From Bradyrhizobium sp. in8p8 (GTDB taxonomy: Bacteria; Pseudomonadota; Alphaproteobacteria; Rhizobiales; Xanthobacteraceae): 64,000 nt of DNA. Where the stretch lies: the NCBI RefSeq assembly GCF_000426845.1, contig NZ_AUGD01000003.1:310001-374000 (forward strand), written 5' to 3'. The translations under genes and the position numbers were made by a program. Under the pieces are notes generated by a model that was given only the letters and a program-made list of their open reading frames with translations, did no database searches and had not been told where the DNA came from. Positions within the stretch are counted from its first letter, which is position 1. Each line of letters opens with the position of its first letter. Shown one piece after another: positions 56,438 to 64,000 of the stretch.

Positions 56438-57195
56438 AAACGCCAGCCCGAATGCAGTGCGACGATGCCGCCGGAGAGCGTCTGCCAGCTAACGCGGGCA
56501 AAGCCGGCCTCGCGGATCATGTCGGCGAACGCAGCGGGCCTTGGAAACTTGCGGATGGACTCGACGAGATATTGGTAGGATTCGGCGTCGCCGGTGACCA
56601 TGCGGCCGAGCGGCGGGATCACCTTGAACGAGAACAGATCATAGAGCTTGTCGAGCCCGGGCATCTCGACGGTGGAGAATTCCAGGCAGAGAAAGCGGCT
56701 GCCGGGCTTCAACACGCGATAGGCCTCGCGCAGCGCCAGATCGATCTGCGGCACATTGCGAATGCCGAACGCGATCGTATATGCGTCGAAGCTGCGGTCG
56801 GCGAAGCCGAGCGCTTCGGCATTACCCTCGACGAAATCGACCCGGGTGTCGAGATGCTGTTTGGCGGCGCGCTCGCGGCCGACCGCGAGCATGTCGGAAT
56901 TGATGTCGCAGACCGTGGCATGGAAGCCGGGGCCGGCCGCTCTGGCGGCGCGGAACGCGATGTCGCCGGTGCCACCGGCAACGTCGAGCAGGGCGAACGG
57001 CCGATCGCCCCTCGGCGGGTCGAGTGCCGTGATCATGATGTCCTTCCAGACCCGGTGCAGGCCACCGGACATCAGGTCGTTCATCAGATCATAGCGCGAG
57101 GCCACGCTGTGAAACACGTCGTTCACCAGCGTCTGCTTGTCCCCGAGGGGAACGTTCCTGAAGCCAAAATGCGTGGTTTCGCCCGGCCGATCCAT
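56434..57195 (-). CDS. ubiE: Ubiquinone/menaquinone C-methyltransferase UbiE
   Basis: A 253-residue SAM-dependent methyltransferase that methylates the quinone ring carbon. [16 protein letters not shown] is motif [38 protein letters not shown] and [12 protein letters not shown] are UbiE signatures. The start [12 protein letters not shown] is usual for the family. It is first in the ubiE-ubiB-coaBC-dut run and divergent from mutM across 81 bp. Confidence 0.97.
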   Translation of the reverse strand: MDRPGETTHFGFRNVPLGDKQTLVNDVFHSVASRYDLMNDLMSGGLHRVWKDIMITALDPPRGDRPFALLDVAGGTGDIAFRAARAAGPGFHATVCDINSDMLAVGRERAAKQHLDTRVDFVEGNAEALGFADRSFDAYTIAFGIRNVPQIDLALREAYRVLKPGSRFLCLEFSTVEMPGLDKLYDLFSFKVIPPLGRMVTGDAESYQYLVESIRKFPRPAAFADMIREAGFARVSWQTLSGGIVALHSGWRL

Positions 57196-57276
57196 TACTC
57201 TACTCCACTGGGCGGACCATAGCGCGCCCGCCGCAATGGCGCTATCACACCGCCCTCATAAGGTGAATGCCTGACC

Positions 57277-58158
57277 ATGCCTGAATTGCCCGAAGTCGAG
57301 ACCGTCCGCCGCGGCCTTCAGCCCGTCATGGAAGGTGCGAAAATCCTCGCTGCGGAGGCCCGCCGGCCGGATCTGCGCTTTCCGTTCCAGCCCGACTTCG
57401 TGGCGCGGCTCAAGGGGCAGGTGGTCACCGGGCTCGGCCGCCGCGCAAAATATCTCATGGCCGATCTCGCCTCAGGCGACGTGCTCTTGATGCACCTGGG
57501 CATGTCGGGCTCGTTCCGTGTCATCAAGCCGGACAACAGCCTGCAGCCCGGCGAGTTTCACTATCCCAGGGGAAAGGACTCCGCGCATGATCACGTCCTG
57601 TTTCGGATGTCCTCCGGCGCCGACATCGTGTTCAACGATCCGCGCCGCTTCGGCTACATGAAGGTGATCGCGCGCAATGCGCTCGAAGACGAGCCGCTGC
57701 TGCGCGGGCTCGGCCCCGAGCCGCTCGGCAACGAATTCGACGCCGCGATGCTGGCGCGCTCCTGCGCCGGCAAGACCACCAGCCTGAAGGCGGCGCTGCT
57801 CGACCAGCGCGTGGTGGCCGGGCTCGGCAACATCTATGTTTGCGAGGCGCTGCATCGCTCGCATCTGTCGCCGCGGCGCATTGCTGCAACATTGTCGACC
57901 AAGAAGGGCGAGGCAACGGACCACGCAAAACGATTGGTCGGTGCGATCCACACCGTGCTGAACGACGCGATCAAGGCCGGCGGCTCCAGCTTGCGCGACC
58001 ATCGCCAGACCTCCGGCGAGCTCGGCTATTTCCAGCATTCATTCAAGGTGTATGACCGCGAAGGCGAGACGTGCACGACGCCGCGCTGCGGCGGCACGGT
58101 CAAGCGGTTCACGCAGAATGGCCGGTCGACGTTCTGGTGCCCGAAATGTCAGAAGTGA
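57277..58158 (+). CDS. mutM: Formamidopyrimidine-DNA glycosylase MutM (Fpg)
   Basis: A 293-residue glycosylase/AP lyase that excises 8-oxoguanine. [14 protein letters not shown] gives the catalytic Pro2 and Glu3; [41 protein letters not shown] (helix-two-turns-helix) and the zinc finger [26 protein letters not shown] complete the fold. It stands alone, divergent from ubiE. Confidence 0.97.
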   Translation: MPELPEVETVRRGLQPVMEGAKILAAEARRPDLRFPFQPDFVARLKGQVVTGLGRRAKYLMADLASGDVLLMHLGMSGSFRVIKPDNSLQPGEFHYPRGKDSAHDHVLFRMSSGADIVFNDPRRFGYMKVIARNALEDEPLLRGLGPEPLGNEFDAAMLARSCAGKTTSLKAALLDQRVVAGLGNIYVCEALHRSHLSPRRIAATLSTKKGEATDHAKRLVGAIHTVLNDAIKAGGSSLRDHRQTSGELGYFQHSFKVYDREGETCTTPRCGGTVKRFTQNGRSTFWCPKCQK

Positions 58159-58210
58159 GAAGGCTCGCAGCCGGGAAGTCGTGAGCCGCGGCGAGGCCAC
58201 GAGCCCTGCA

Positions 58211-58400
58211 GGTCATTGCAGGGAGCCCTTGCGACGAAGCAATCAATAGCTCTTCCGCGGTGAAGGCCTGGATTGCTTCGCTGCGCTCGCAATGACGGAT
58301 GAATAGGAGCGATCTAACGCGAAGCGAAGCAATCCGGCCGGGCTGGTGACCGGATTGCTTCGTCGCCCGGGCTCTTCCACCGGACAGCGAAGAGCCCGGA
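58211..58400. repeat. Block of dispersed palindromes after mutM
   Basis: Three hairpins follow one another: GTCATTGCAGGGAGCC..GCTCGCAATGAC (58211-58297); CGAAGCAATCCGG..CCGGATTGCTTCG (58325-58362, 13-bp perfect arms); and CCGGGCTCTTC..GAAGAGCCCGG (58367-58399). The first shares its words with 17663-17735. They fill the convergent gap between mutM and the ParA gene. Confidence 0.7.
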
Positions 58401-58423
58401 TGGCGTCTGAGCGATTGCCCCGC

Positions 58424-59167
58424 TCAGGACGCGATTGTGGTGGTCTCGTCCGCGGCAAGGTCGGCGGCGAGATGCAACATGCCGTCGGCAGCCGACATCA
58501 CCTGGTCGATCAGCAGATGGGTCTTGGCTTCGAGCTCTAGCCGCGTCTCGATCCAGCGCCAGAGCCTGCGGATCTCGTCGGCCGACTTGCCGTTCGGTGC
58601 GAATTCGCTCACCGCGAGACCTTTCGCCAGCGCGTCCTGGTGGTCGTTGCGGATTGCGATCAGCGGTCGGGCGAGTACATCAGCAAGGTCGAGCGCGGCT
58701 TCCTCGGCGAGGGTATTGGCGGCGTTGTCGATGCGCTGGCCGCGGATCGGCGCCTGGTTCAATACGAAGCTGTACGGCCGCTTCCAGGCGCGAGCGACGT
58801 TGAGAGTCGAGACGGTCGCCTCGATATCGGCGACGGTCGGGCGGGCCGGGATCAGGCAGAAGTCGGAATGGCGGATTGCGGCGGTGGTTGCCGCGCTGAG
58901 GCCGGCCGCAGTGTCGACGATCGCGAGCTCCAGGCCGCTGTCGGCCAGCATCTTCAGGCGCGGCTCGATGTTGGCGGCTTGATAGATCGGCTCGACGACG
59001 ACGTCGTCATTGTTGCGGCGGCGCTGCCAGTTGGAGAGGGTGCCCTGCGGGTCGGTCTCGATCAGGCGGACAGTGAAGCCGGCCTGCTTGGCCGCCAGCG
59101 CGAGGCCGATAGCGAGCGTGCTCTTGCCACTGCCGCCCTTTTGGGTGGCCAGTACGATCGTGTGCAT
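58424..59167 (-). CDS. ParA/MinD-family ATPase without a ParB partner
   Basis: A 247-residue deviant-Walker ATPase: ATQKGGSGKSTLAIGLALAA (P-loop with the signature Lys), RLIETDPQGTLSNWQRRR (A' motif) and LELAIVDTAAGLSAAT (Walker B). Such proteins position plasmids, chromosomes, carboxysome-like bodies or chemoreceptor arrays by cycling between ATP forms. No ParB, cargo gene or centromere-like repeat adjoins it, so the cargo is unknown. The ATG at 59167 is the natural start. Confidence 0.85.
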   Translation of the reverse strand: MHTIVLATQKGGSGKSTLAIGLALAAKQAGFTVRLIETDPQGTLSNWQRRRNNDDVVVEPIYQAANIEPRLKMLADSGLELAIVDTAAGLSAATTAAIRHSDFCLIPARPTVADIEATVSTLNVARAWKRPYSFVLNQAPIRGQRIDNAANTLAEEAALDLADVLARPLIAIRNDHQDALAKGLAVSEFAPNGKSADEIRRLWRWIETRLELEAKTHLLIDQVMSAADGMLHLAADLAADETTTIAS

Positions 59168-59410
59168 TGTGGATCAATCCTTTGGAGTGCCTGGGATCTT
59201 GGGTAACGCCACGCGAACGTGCATCGGTTCTCGATGCTGAGCTCTTCTCGCTCAGGACGTGCCCTGCCCGATCCAAAGGGGACCGCGGATGTCCGAATCA
59301 ACCAAGGCGATGGTGGCAGAATTGGGAATGTCAGCTAATCCGTACCAATACTGGACCCGTAATCGTGCGTATGATGTGCTCTCCGCCGTGAAACAAGAAG
59401 GGCAGGCGGC

Positions 59411-61090
59411 ATGGGCGGAAACTGGCGCGACCGGACGGCAACCACTTTTGACTGCCAGAAGATGCCGGCGGTCTCGAGCCGCGGCATGGTGGTCAGCAAT
59501 CATCCGTTGGCCTCCAGTGCCGGTGCCGAGATGCTGGCGGCCGGCGGCAACGCAATCGATGCCGCGATCGCGGCCCTGTTCACGTTGACGGTGGTCGAGC
59601 CGATGATGGTCGGCATCATCGGTGGCGGCATGGCACATATCCGGCTCGCCGATGGCAGCCACCGCTTCATCGACGGGCAGAGCACCGTGCCCGCGGCTGT
59701 GCGCGACACCACCTACCTCTCGAAGCCCGGCTCGGCGCATGACGTTTTCGACACCGTCGGCAACGAGAACCTCAACGGACCGAAGGCCGTCGCGGTGCCG
59801 GGCTCGCTGAAGGCCTGGTGCGAGACGCTGCGCCGGTTCGGCACCATGTCGCTTTCCGACGTGATGCAACCTGCGATCAAGCATGCCGCACGTGGCTATG
59901 CGACGACCCCCTATCTGCATGAATGCATCAGCGAGAGCGCAGACGAGATGAGCAAGGACAGGACGATCGCGTCGATCTTCCTGCCTGATGGCGAGCCACT
60001 GAAGGTCGGCGAGCGCGTGGTGCAGGCCGAATATGCGGACACGCTTCTCTACATCGCCGAACACGGCGAGAAGGCGCTCTACGAGGGGGCTCTCGGCGAT
60101 GTCCTCGTCGACTACATGGAGAGGGCCGGCGGCTTCATCCGCCGCAACGATCTCACGAACTACAAGACGGTCGAACGGCAGCCGATCCGCGCCGACTATC
60201 GCGGATGGACTATCCTCGGTCCGCCGCCGCCCGCCGCGTCCGGCGTGCATATCGCGCAGATGCTCAACATTCTGGAGGGTTACGACATCGGCGGGCTCGG
60301 CTTCGGGACGTCGGAGGCCATCCACCATCTCGCCGAAGTGCTGAAGATTGCCTTCGCCGACCGCGCCGCCGCCAGCGGCGATCCGGATTATGTCGGCGTG
60401 CCCGTGGAGAAGTTGACCTCGAAGGCCTATGCCGAGGAGCGCCGCCGCGCCATCGATCCAGCACGGGCGCAGGCGTGGAGTGCGGGCGTGTCGCAGCTCG
60501 AAGGCGCGCACACCACGCATGTGACGGCGGCGGACAGCTTCGGGAACGTGGTTGCGACCACGCAGACCATCAACAGTCTATTCGGCGCCAAGATCATGAT
60601 CCCGGGCCTGGGGGCCATCGCCAACAACTACATGAACCTGTTCGATCCGCGACCGGGCCACGCGCTCTCGCTGGCGCCGGGCAAGCGTGTCACCACCTCG
60701 ATGTCTCCGATGATGGCGCTGAATGGCGGCAAGCTGCGCTATGCGCTCGGCTTGCCCGGAGGCAAGCGCATCTTTCCGAGCGCGATGCAGGCGCTGGTCA
60801 ATCTGATCGACCACGGCATGAGCCTGCAGGAGGCCGTCGAGGCTCCGAGGGTCTGGACCGAGGGCAACGCGCTCGAGGTGGAGCAGACTGTGCCGGAGAG
60901 CGTGCGCGTGCAGCTCGCGGCGCTTGGCCACGAGGTGCAGCCGGTCTCGACCGTCGCGGGCGGCATGAACGGAATCGCCTTCCAGGACGACGGCACCATG
61001 ATTGGCGCCGCCTGCTGGCGCGCCGACGGTACGCCGATCGGCATCTCCGGCGGTCTTGCGAAGAGCGGGATCAGGTTCAGGCTCGCCTGA
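59411..61090 (+). CDS. Gamma-glutamyltransferase-family protein
   Basis: A 559-residue Ntn-hydrolase that would self-cleave before the nucleophile Thr368 (GAHTTHVTAADSFGNVVA). SNHPLASSAGAEMLAAGGNAIDAAIAA is the N-terminal signature and SMSPMMAL with GLPGGKRIFPS follow in the small subunit. The family hydrolyses or transfers gamma-glutamyl groups, as in glutathione. No signal peptide is seen, so a cytosolic place is likely, in contrast to the periplasmic E. coli enzyme. The 243-bp gap before it shows no convincing gene. Confidence 0.88.
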   Translation: MGGNWRDRTATTFDCQKMPAVSSRGMVVSNHPLASSAGAEMLAAGGNAIDAAIAALFTLTVVEPMMVGIIGGGMAHIRLADGSHRFIDGQSTVPAAVRDTTYLSKPGSAHDVFDTVGNENLNGPKAVAVPGSLKAWCETLRRFGTMSLSDVMQPAIKHAARGYATTPYLHECISESADEMSKDRTIASIFLPDGEPLKVGERVVQAEYADTLLYIAEHGEKALYEGALGDVLVDYMERAGGFIRRNDLTNYKTVERQPIRADYRGWTILGPPPPAASGVHIAQMLNILEGYDIGGLGFGTSEAIHHLAEVLKIAFADRAAASGDPDYVGVPVEKLTSKAYAEERRRAIDPARAQAWSAGVSQLEGAHTTHVTAADSFGNVVATTQTINSLFGAKIMIPGLGAIANNYMNLFDPRPGHALSLAPGKRVTTSMSPMMALNGGKLRYALGLPGGKRIFPSAMQALVNLIDHGMSLQEAVEAPRVWTEGNALEVEQTVPESVRVQLAALGHEVQPVSTVAGGMNGIAFQDDGTMIGAACWRADGTPIGISGGLAKSGIRFRLA

Positions 61091-61096
61091 CTGCTC

Positions 61097-61609
61097 TCAT
61101 TTCTGAGCGCCGCTGCCCGCCATGTCCGCGGCGGCGCGCGCGACCAGGTCTGCTGCGCCCGCATTGGTCTGCAGCGATCGGACCTTGACGTCGATCGCGA
61201 TCAACTTCCATTCGCCCTCGGACACGGCGTAGTCCAGCGCGTAGCTCAGCTGCGACGGTGCCGTTTCGAAATGGCCGCGCAACAACAGCGCGCCGTTGTC
61301 GCCGATCCTCGGGGCTTCCGTGCTTATGATCGGCATGCCGGCAATTGCGTCGATGTGATGTCCGGCAAAGGTCGCGAATGCCTGCTTCAGCGTGGCGGCT
61401 GAAAAGCGTTCGCGAAACGGTCTCGCCATCTTTGCATGGAGGACACTGTAGTTGCCGGTGAGGTTGGCGTCGTTGAGCGTCAGCAGCGCCACTTTCACCA
61501 TCACCTCCTCCACTTTCGGCGTCGGCAGCGCCGGCGATTGTGCCCAAGCCGAAAAGCTCAGCAGCGCAGCCGCTACCGTCGGGGACAGAGAGACGAGACA
61601 CCGCAACAT
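61097..61609 (-). CDS. Secreted protein of unknown function
   Basis: A 170-residue protein with a signal peptide ending at SAWAQS. The mature part has LTLNDANLTGNYSVLHAKMARPFRERFSAATLKQAF and YALDYAVSEGEWKLIAIDVKV, which hints at an NTF2-like or cystatin-like alpha+beta fold; I do not recognise the family surely. It starts two bases after the stop of the protease-like gene, so both are co-transcribed and probably act together in the periplasm. Confidence 0.75.
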   Translation of the reverse strand: MLRCLVSLSPTVAAALLSFSAWAQSPALPTPKVEEVMVKVALLTLNDANLTGNYSVLHAKMARPFRERFSAATLKQAFATFAGHHIDAIAGMPIISTEAPRIGDNGALLLRGHFETAPSQLSYALDYAVSEGEWKLIAIDVKVRSLQTNAGAADLVARAAADMAGSGAQK

Positions 61610-61610
61610 G

Positions 61611-62969
61611 CTACTTCCGCACGCAGATCACGCGTACGACGGCGGCTTTGGCATCGGTCGACGTGCCGTTCGCCGTGATCTGCCTGGTCTTTAGGAAATC
61701 ACGCACCGCATCCGCCGATACCATCACGGCCTGCGAGGCCGGCACCGAGGTCGCAGGACCCGCCACCATTGCCGGCTTCAGCAGCGCAATGCCGGCGAAC
61801 TTGCCGTCGGCGTCAACGGCCGGGCTGCCGGAGAAGCCGACCGACGGCGGGGGAGACAGTGCGGAATCGCCCGATGGGCCTAGCGCCAGCGTCGCCTTGA
61901 TGCTCGACACGCCGGCGGCACCGCCCTGGCTCTGCGGATCGGCGATGCCGATGACGTCGACGTTCGTCTTCGCTGCACCGCCAGCGAGGCTGAGCGGCTT
62001 CAGTCCGCGGGCGCCGTAGATGTGCAGCAGCGCGAGATCGTGTTGCTTGTCTTCAGCGAGTCTGTCGGCGCGGCCATGACCTGCGATCGTGATCGCAAGG
62101 CAGCCATCGGCGACGAGGCGATCGGTGACGATCGCACCGTCGTCGCTGACGACGACGCCGGTCCCGTATTCCACCGTCTTGCGCGGCGGCGGTCCGGCCA
62201 GCGGTCCCGACGGGAACGCATTGAACGCGCTCGACATCGCGATCACCACCGGCTCGACGACGTTCTCGGTCGCCTGGTCGTAGAGGATCGTCATGGTGCG
62301 GACCTCGTCGCCCTTGAAGGTGCCGCGCACGTAGAATTTCTTCAGGCCCTGCAATCCCGAGAGCACGAAGAAGTCAGGCTTCACCACGGTGTAGTCGATC
62401 TTGCGTCCGGACGGCTCCTTCTCCAGATCGGCGAGCTTCGCCGAGGTCGGGTTCACCTCCTTGCGGCGGCTGAGCAGCACCTGCACGGTTCCGGTCGGCG
62501 AGGTCCATTTCGAGCCGTTGGCGTCGCTTGCCTGCTGCGGCACCAGCTTGGTGGGAATGCCGAGCCGCGCGCCGCTGGTCGGCTCCGTCACGATCTTCCA
62601 GCCGACGCTCTCCTGCTTCTTGCGGGCCGCTTCGGCGAGCGCAGCGCGCTCCTGCGGATTGAGCGCGCCGGTCGGCTTGCCGCCCTTGGCCTTCTGGTAC
62701 TCCTTGATGGCGTTGACCATGCGTTCGCTGACGTCTCCGGTAATCGCGCCGTTGTATCGGCCGGCCCAGGCGAGATCGGATTGGAGCGCCAGTCGCTCTG
62801 CTTTTGACATGGCATCGGCGGTCGCCGAGGGCGTCTGCGTTGCGGGAGGCTGGATCGGCACGGTCTGGACCGTCTTCGGCTTGGTGCCGGGCACCTGTGG
62901 CGCCGTCGTCTGGGCGTGTGCGCCGGTGGCGGCCGCAAACATCAAGGTTGCCGCAAGCATCGATCTCAT
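61611..62969 (-). CDS. Secreted trypsin-like protein with PG-binding-like domain, catalytic His absent
   Basis: A 452-residue protein: signal peptide ending AGAHAQT, a PG-binding-1-like helix pair (LAWAGRYNGAITGDVSERMVNAIKEYQ), a middle region and a C-terminal trypsin-fold domain. In the latter YGTGVVVSDDGAIVTDRLV aligns with the usual (T/S)N-x-HVV, so the catalytic His is Leu; HDLALL keeps the Asp and GFSGSPAVDADG the Ser. It is therefore likely a pseudoprotease or binding protein. The ATG at 62969 gives a proper signal peptide. It is followed at once by the gene at 61097. Confidence 0.8.
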   Translation of the reverse strand: MRSMLAATLMFAAATGAHAQTTAPQVPGTKPKTVQTVPIQPPATQTPSATADAMSKAERLALQSDLAWAGRYNGAITGDVSERMVNAIKEYQKAKGGKPTGALNPQERAALAEAARKKQESVGWKIVTEPTSGARLGIPTKLVPQQASDANGSKWTSPTGTVQVLLSRRKEVNPTSAKLADLEKEPSGRKIDYTVVKPDFFVLSGLQGLKKFYVRGTFKGDEVRTMTILYDQATENVVEPVVIAMSSAFNAFPSGPLAGPPPRKTVEYGTGVVVSDDGAIVTDRLVADGCLAITIAGHGRADRLAEDKQHDLALLHIYGARGLKPLSLAGGAAKTNVDVIGIADPQSQGGAAGVSSIKATLALGPSGDSALSPPPSVGFSGSPAVDADGKFAGIALLKPAMVAGPATSVPASQAVMVSADAVRDFLKTRQITANGTSTDAKAAVVRVICVRK

Positions 62970-63125
62970 GACAAATCCAACCAGCCCATTGAACGCAGTG
63001 CCATTGAAGCACATCTCGTTGGTCGCGAACAATGTTGGGGTGGTTCAGGTCCGAGGTCGAGCCGCGAACTCAGGCCGTCATCCTGAGGAGCGGGCGCGAT
63101 GGCTCGGTAGGAGAGACGTGCGACG

Positions 63126-63929
63126 ATGCTCAGCCCGGACGAACTCGAACGCTATGCCCGCCATATCGTCCTGCGCGATGTCGGCGGTCCCGGGCAGGCC
63201 GCGTTGAAGCGGGCCGCGGTGCTGGTGATCGGTGCCGGCGGGCTCGGCGCGCCCGCGCTGATGTATCTGGCCGCCGCCGGTATCGGCACGCTCGGCGTCG
63301 TCGATGACGACGTGGTGTCGCTGTCCAACCTTCAGCGCCAGGTGATCCACACCACGCCCGATATCGGCCGGCACAAGGTCGAGAGCGCCGCCGAGCGGAT
63401 ATCGGCCCTCAATCCGCATGTCCGCTTCGTCGGTCATGCCACCTGGCTCAACGCTGACAATGCACTCGGCCTGATCGGCGACTACGACCTCGTGCTCGAC
63501 GGCTCCGACAATTTCTCGACGCGATATCTCGTCTCCGACGCCTGCTTCTTCGCGAAGCGGCCGCTGATCACGGCGGCGCTCGGCACCTTCGACGGCTCGC
63601 TCACCACCATCCGTGCCCATGAGACGAACGAGCAGGGCGAGTTCAACCCGACCTATCGCTGCCTGTTTCCGGAACCGCCGCCGCCCGGCACGGTGCCGGC
63701 CTGTGCGGAGGCCGGGGTCATGGGCGCGCTCGCCGGCGTGCTCGGTTCGATGATGGCGCTGGAGGCGATCCGCGAGATCGTCGGCTTCGGCGACGGCCTC
63801 GTCGGCCGCCTCCTCATGATCGATGCGCGCGCAATGCGCTTCGAGACTCTGCGCTACGCCCGCGATCCCGCCAATCCCCTCAATGGCGACGGGCCCGTGA
63901 TCAGCGATCTCAGCGCCCATCGCACCTGA
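63126..63929 (+). CDS. moeB: MoeB/ThiF-type sulfur-carrier adenylyltransferase
   Basis: A 267-residue E1-like enzyme that adenylates the C-terminal glycine of a small sulfur carrier (MoaD or ThiS). VLVIGAGGLGAPALMYLAAAGIG is the ATP/Rossmann loop, DDDVVSLSNLQRQVIH and DGSDNFSTRYLVSD bind ATP-Mg, and PACAEAGVMG carries the conserved Cys. Both zinc CxxC pairs of E. coli MoeB are broken (PTYRC and DPANPLNG). MoeB versus ThiF cannot be separated without the carrier gene. Divergent from the protease-like gene. Confidence 0.85.
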   Translation: MLSPDELERYARHIVLRDVGGPGQAALKRAAVLVIGAGGLGAPALMYLAAAGIGTLGVVDDDVVSLSNLQRQVIHTTPDIGRHKVESAAERISALNPHVRFVGHATWLNADNALGLIGDYDLVLDGSDNFSTRYLVSDACFFAKRPLITAALGTFDGSLTTIRAHETNEQGEFNPTYRCLFPEPPPPGTVPACAEAGVMGALAGVLGSMMALEAIREIVGFGDGLVGRLLMIDARAMRFETLRYARDPANPLNGDGPVISDLSAHRT

Positions 63930-63938
63930 TCGGAGCCG

Positions 63939-64000
63939 CTACCTGGTGGCCGGCTTCTCGCTGTCGAGATGGGCCATCTGCTCGGCCACCACCCGCAGCG
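63939..64000 (-). CDS. C-terminal end of an unidentified gene, cut by window edge
   Basis: On the minus strand an open frame enters from the right edge and ends in TAG at 63941-63939. Its last residues read RVVAEQMAHLDSEKPATR. It is convergent with the MoeB-like gene, 9 bp from its stop. Too little is seen to name a family. Confidence 0.45.
   Translation of the reverse strand, partial: LRVVAEQMAHLDSEKPATR

Noticed and set aside
59259..59588. Plus-strand ORF starting before the gamma-glutamyltransferase gene, with MSESTKAMVAELGMSANPYQ
   Set aside because: It runs out of frame into the gamma-glutamyltransferase gene, has no recognisable family and no strong ribosome site; the head could be a tiny gene but I cannot support it.

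Overview
This 64 kb window is a high-GC, densely coded stretch of an alphaproteobacterial chromosome. Gene order, protein sequence and the dispersed intergenic palindromes all point to Bradyrhizobium or a very close relative; this assignment is from recognition, not a database search. Nearly everything is core (housekeeping) content. I see no phage, transposase, plasmid replication or CRISPR sequence. Only two tRNA genes are visible.

Layout. 0-4 kb: the tail of an NTF2-like protein, then a minus-strand set (FzlA-like GST, QueG, a thioesterase) divergent from uppP. 4-11 kb: a DprE1/DprE2 oxidoreductase pair and, 3.3 kb further on, a HAD-UbiA phosphoribosyltransferase. Together these would make a polyprenyl-phosphate arabinose donor. 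They are interrupted by a complex I accessory protein, tRNA-Leu(CAG), a small secreted protein and an MFS pump. 11-17.6 kb: RNase D-like exonuclease, then lptC-lptA-lptB-rpoN-hpf-ptsN, coupling LPS export to the sigma-54/PTS-Ntr module, with a canonical -24/-12 promoter in front of ptsN. 17.8-23.3 kb: a heat-shock pair (hsp20-DUF1150) with an RpoH-type promoter and a ROSE-like RNA thermometer, then the phosphate-starvation-type ugpBAEC importer with a Pho box. 23.5-26.7 kb: CoA-transferase, the divergent ohr/ohrR pair, tRNA-Ala(GGC) and a FYDLN-type acidic protein. 26.8-39 kb: aroA-cmk-rpsA-sppA-ihfB-lapA and trpF-trpB-trpA-accD-folC, mostly with 4-bp stop/start overlaps. 39-57 kb, minus strand: DNA ligase, trxA, addA-addB, murU, a PilZ protein, a tsaE-amgK fusion, divL, dut, coaBC, ubiB and ubiE. 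57-64 kb: mutM, an orphan ParA, gamma-glutamyltransferase, two secreted proteins (one a protease-like protein lacking its catalytic His), a MoeB-like enzyme and the end of one more gene.

Most unusual points. (1) CoaBC, the CoA biosynthesis enzyme, carries an N-terminal FitA-type ribbon-helix-helix DNA-binding domain. Two ATGAT-type palindromes, one a perfect 19-mer, lie just upstream of its start, which suggests an enzyme that regulates its own gene. (2) The hsp20 leader combines a CTTGAA-N17-CCATAT promoter with a hairpin holding the ROSE signature opposite the Shine-Dalgarno. (3) A sigma-54 promoter precedes ptsN, two genes after rpoN. (4) The arabinose-donor genes resemble those used for Nod-factor arabinosylation and mycobacterial arabinan; DprE1 lacks the benzothiazinone-target cysteine and the UbiA protein has a degenerate HAD motif. 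(5) Several conserved proteins have lost signature residues (AccD and MoeB zinc cysteines, the DivL phospho-acceptor His, the protease His).

All calls rest on reading the sequence by eye; no alignment or profile search was run.
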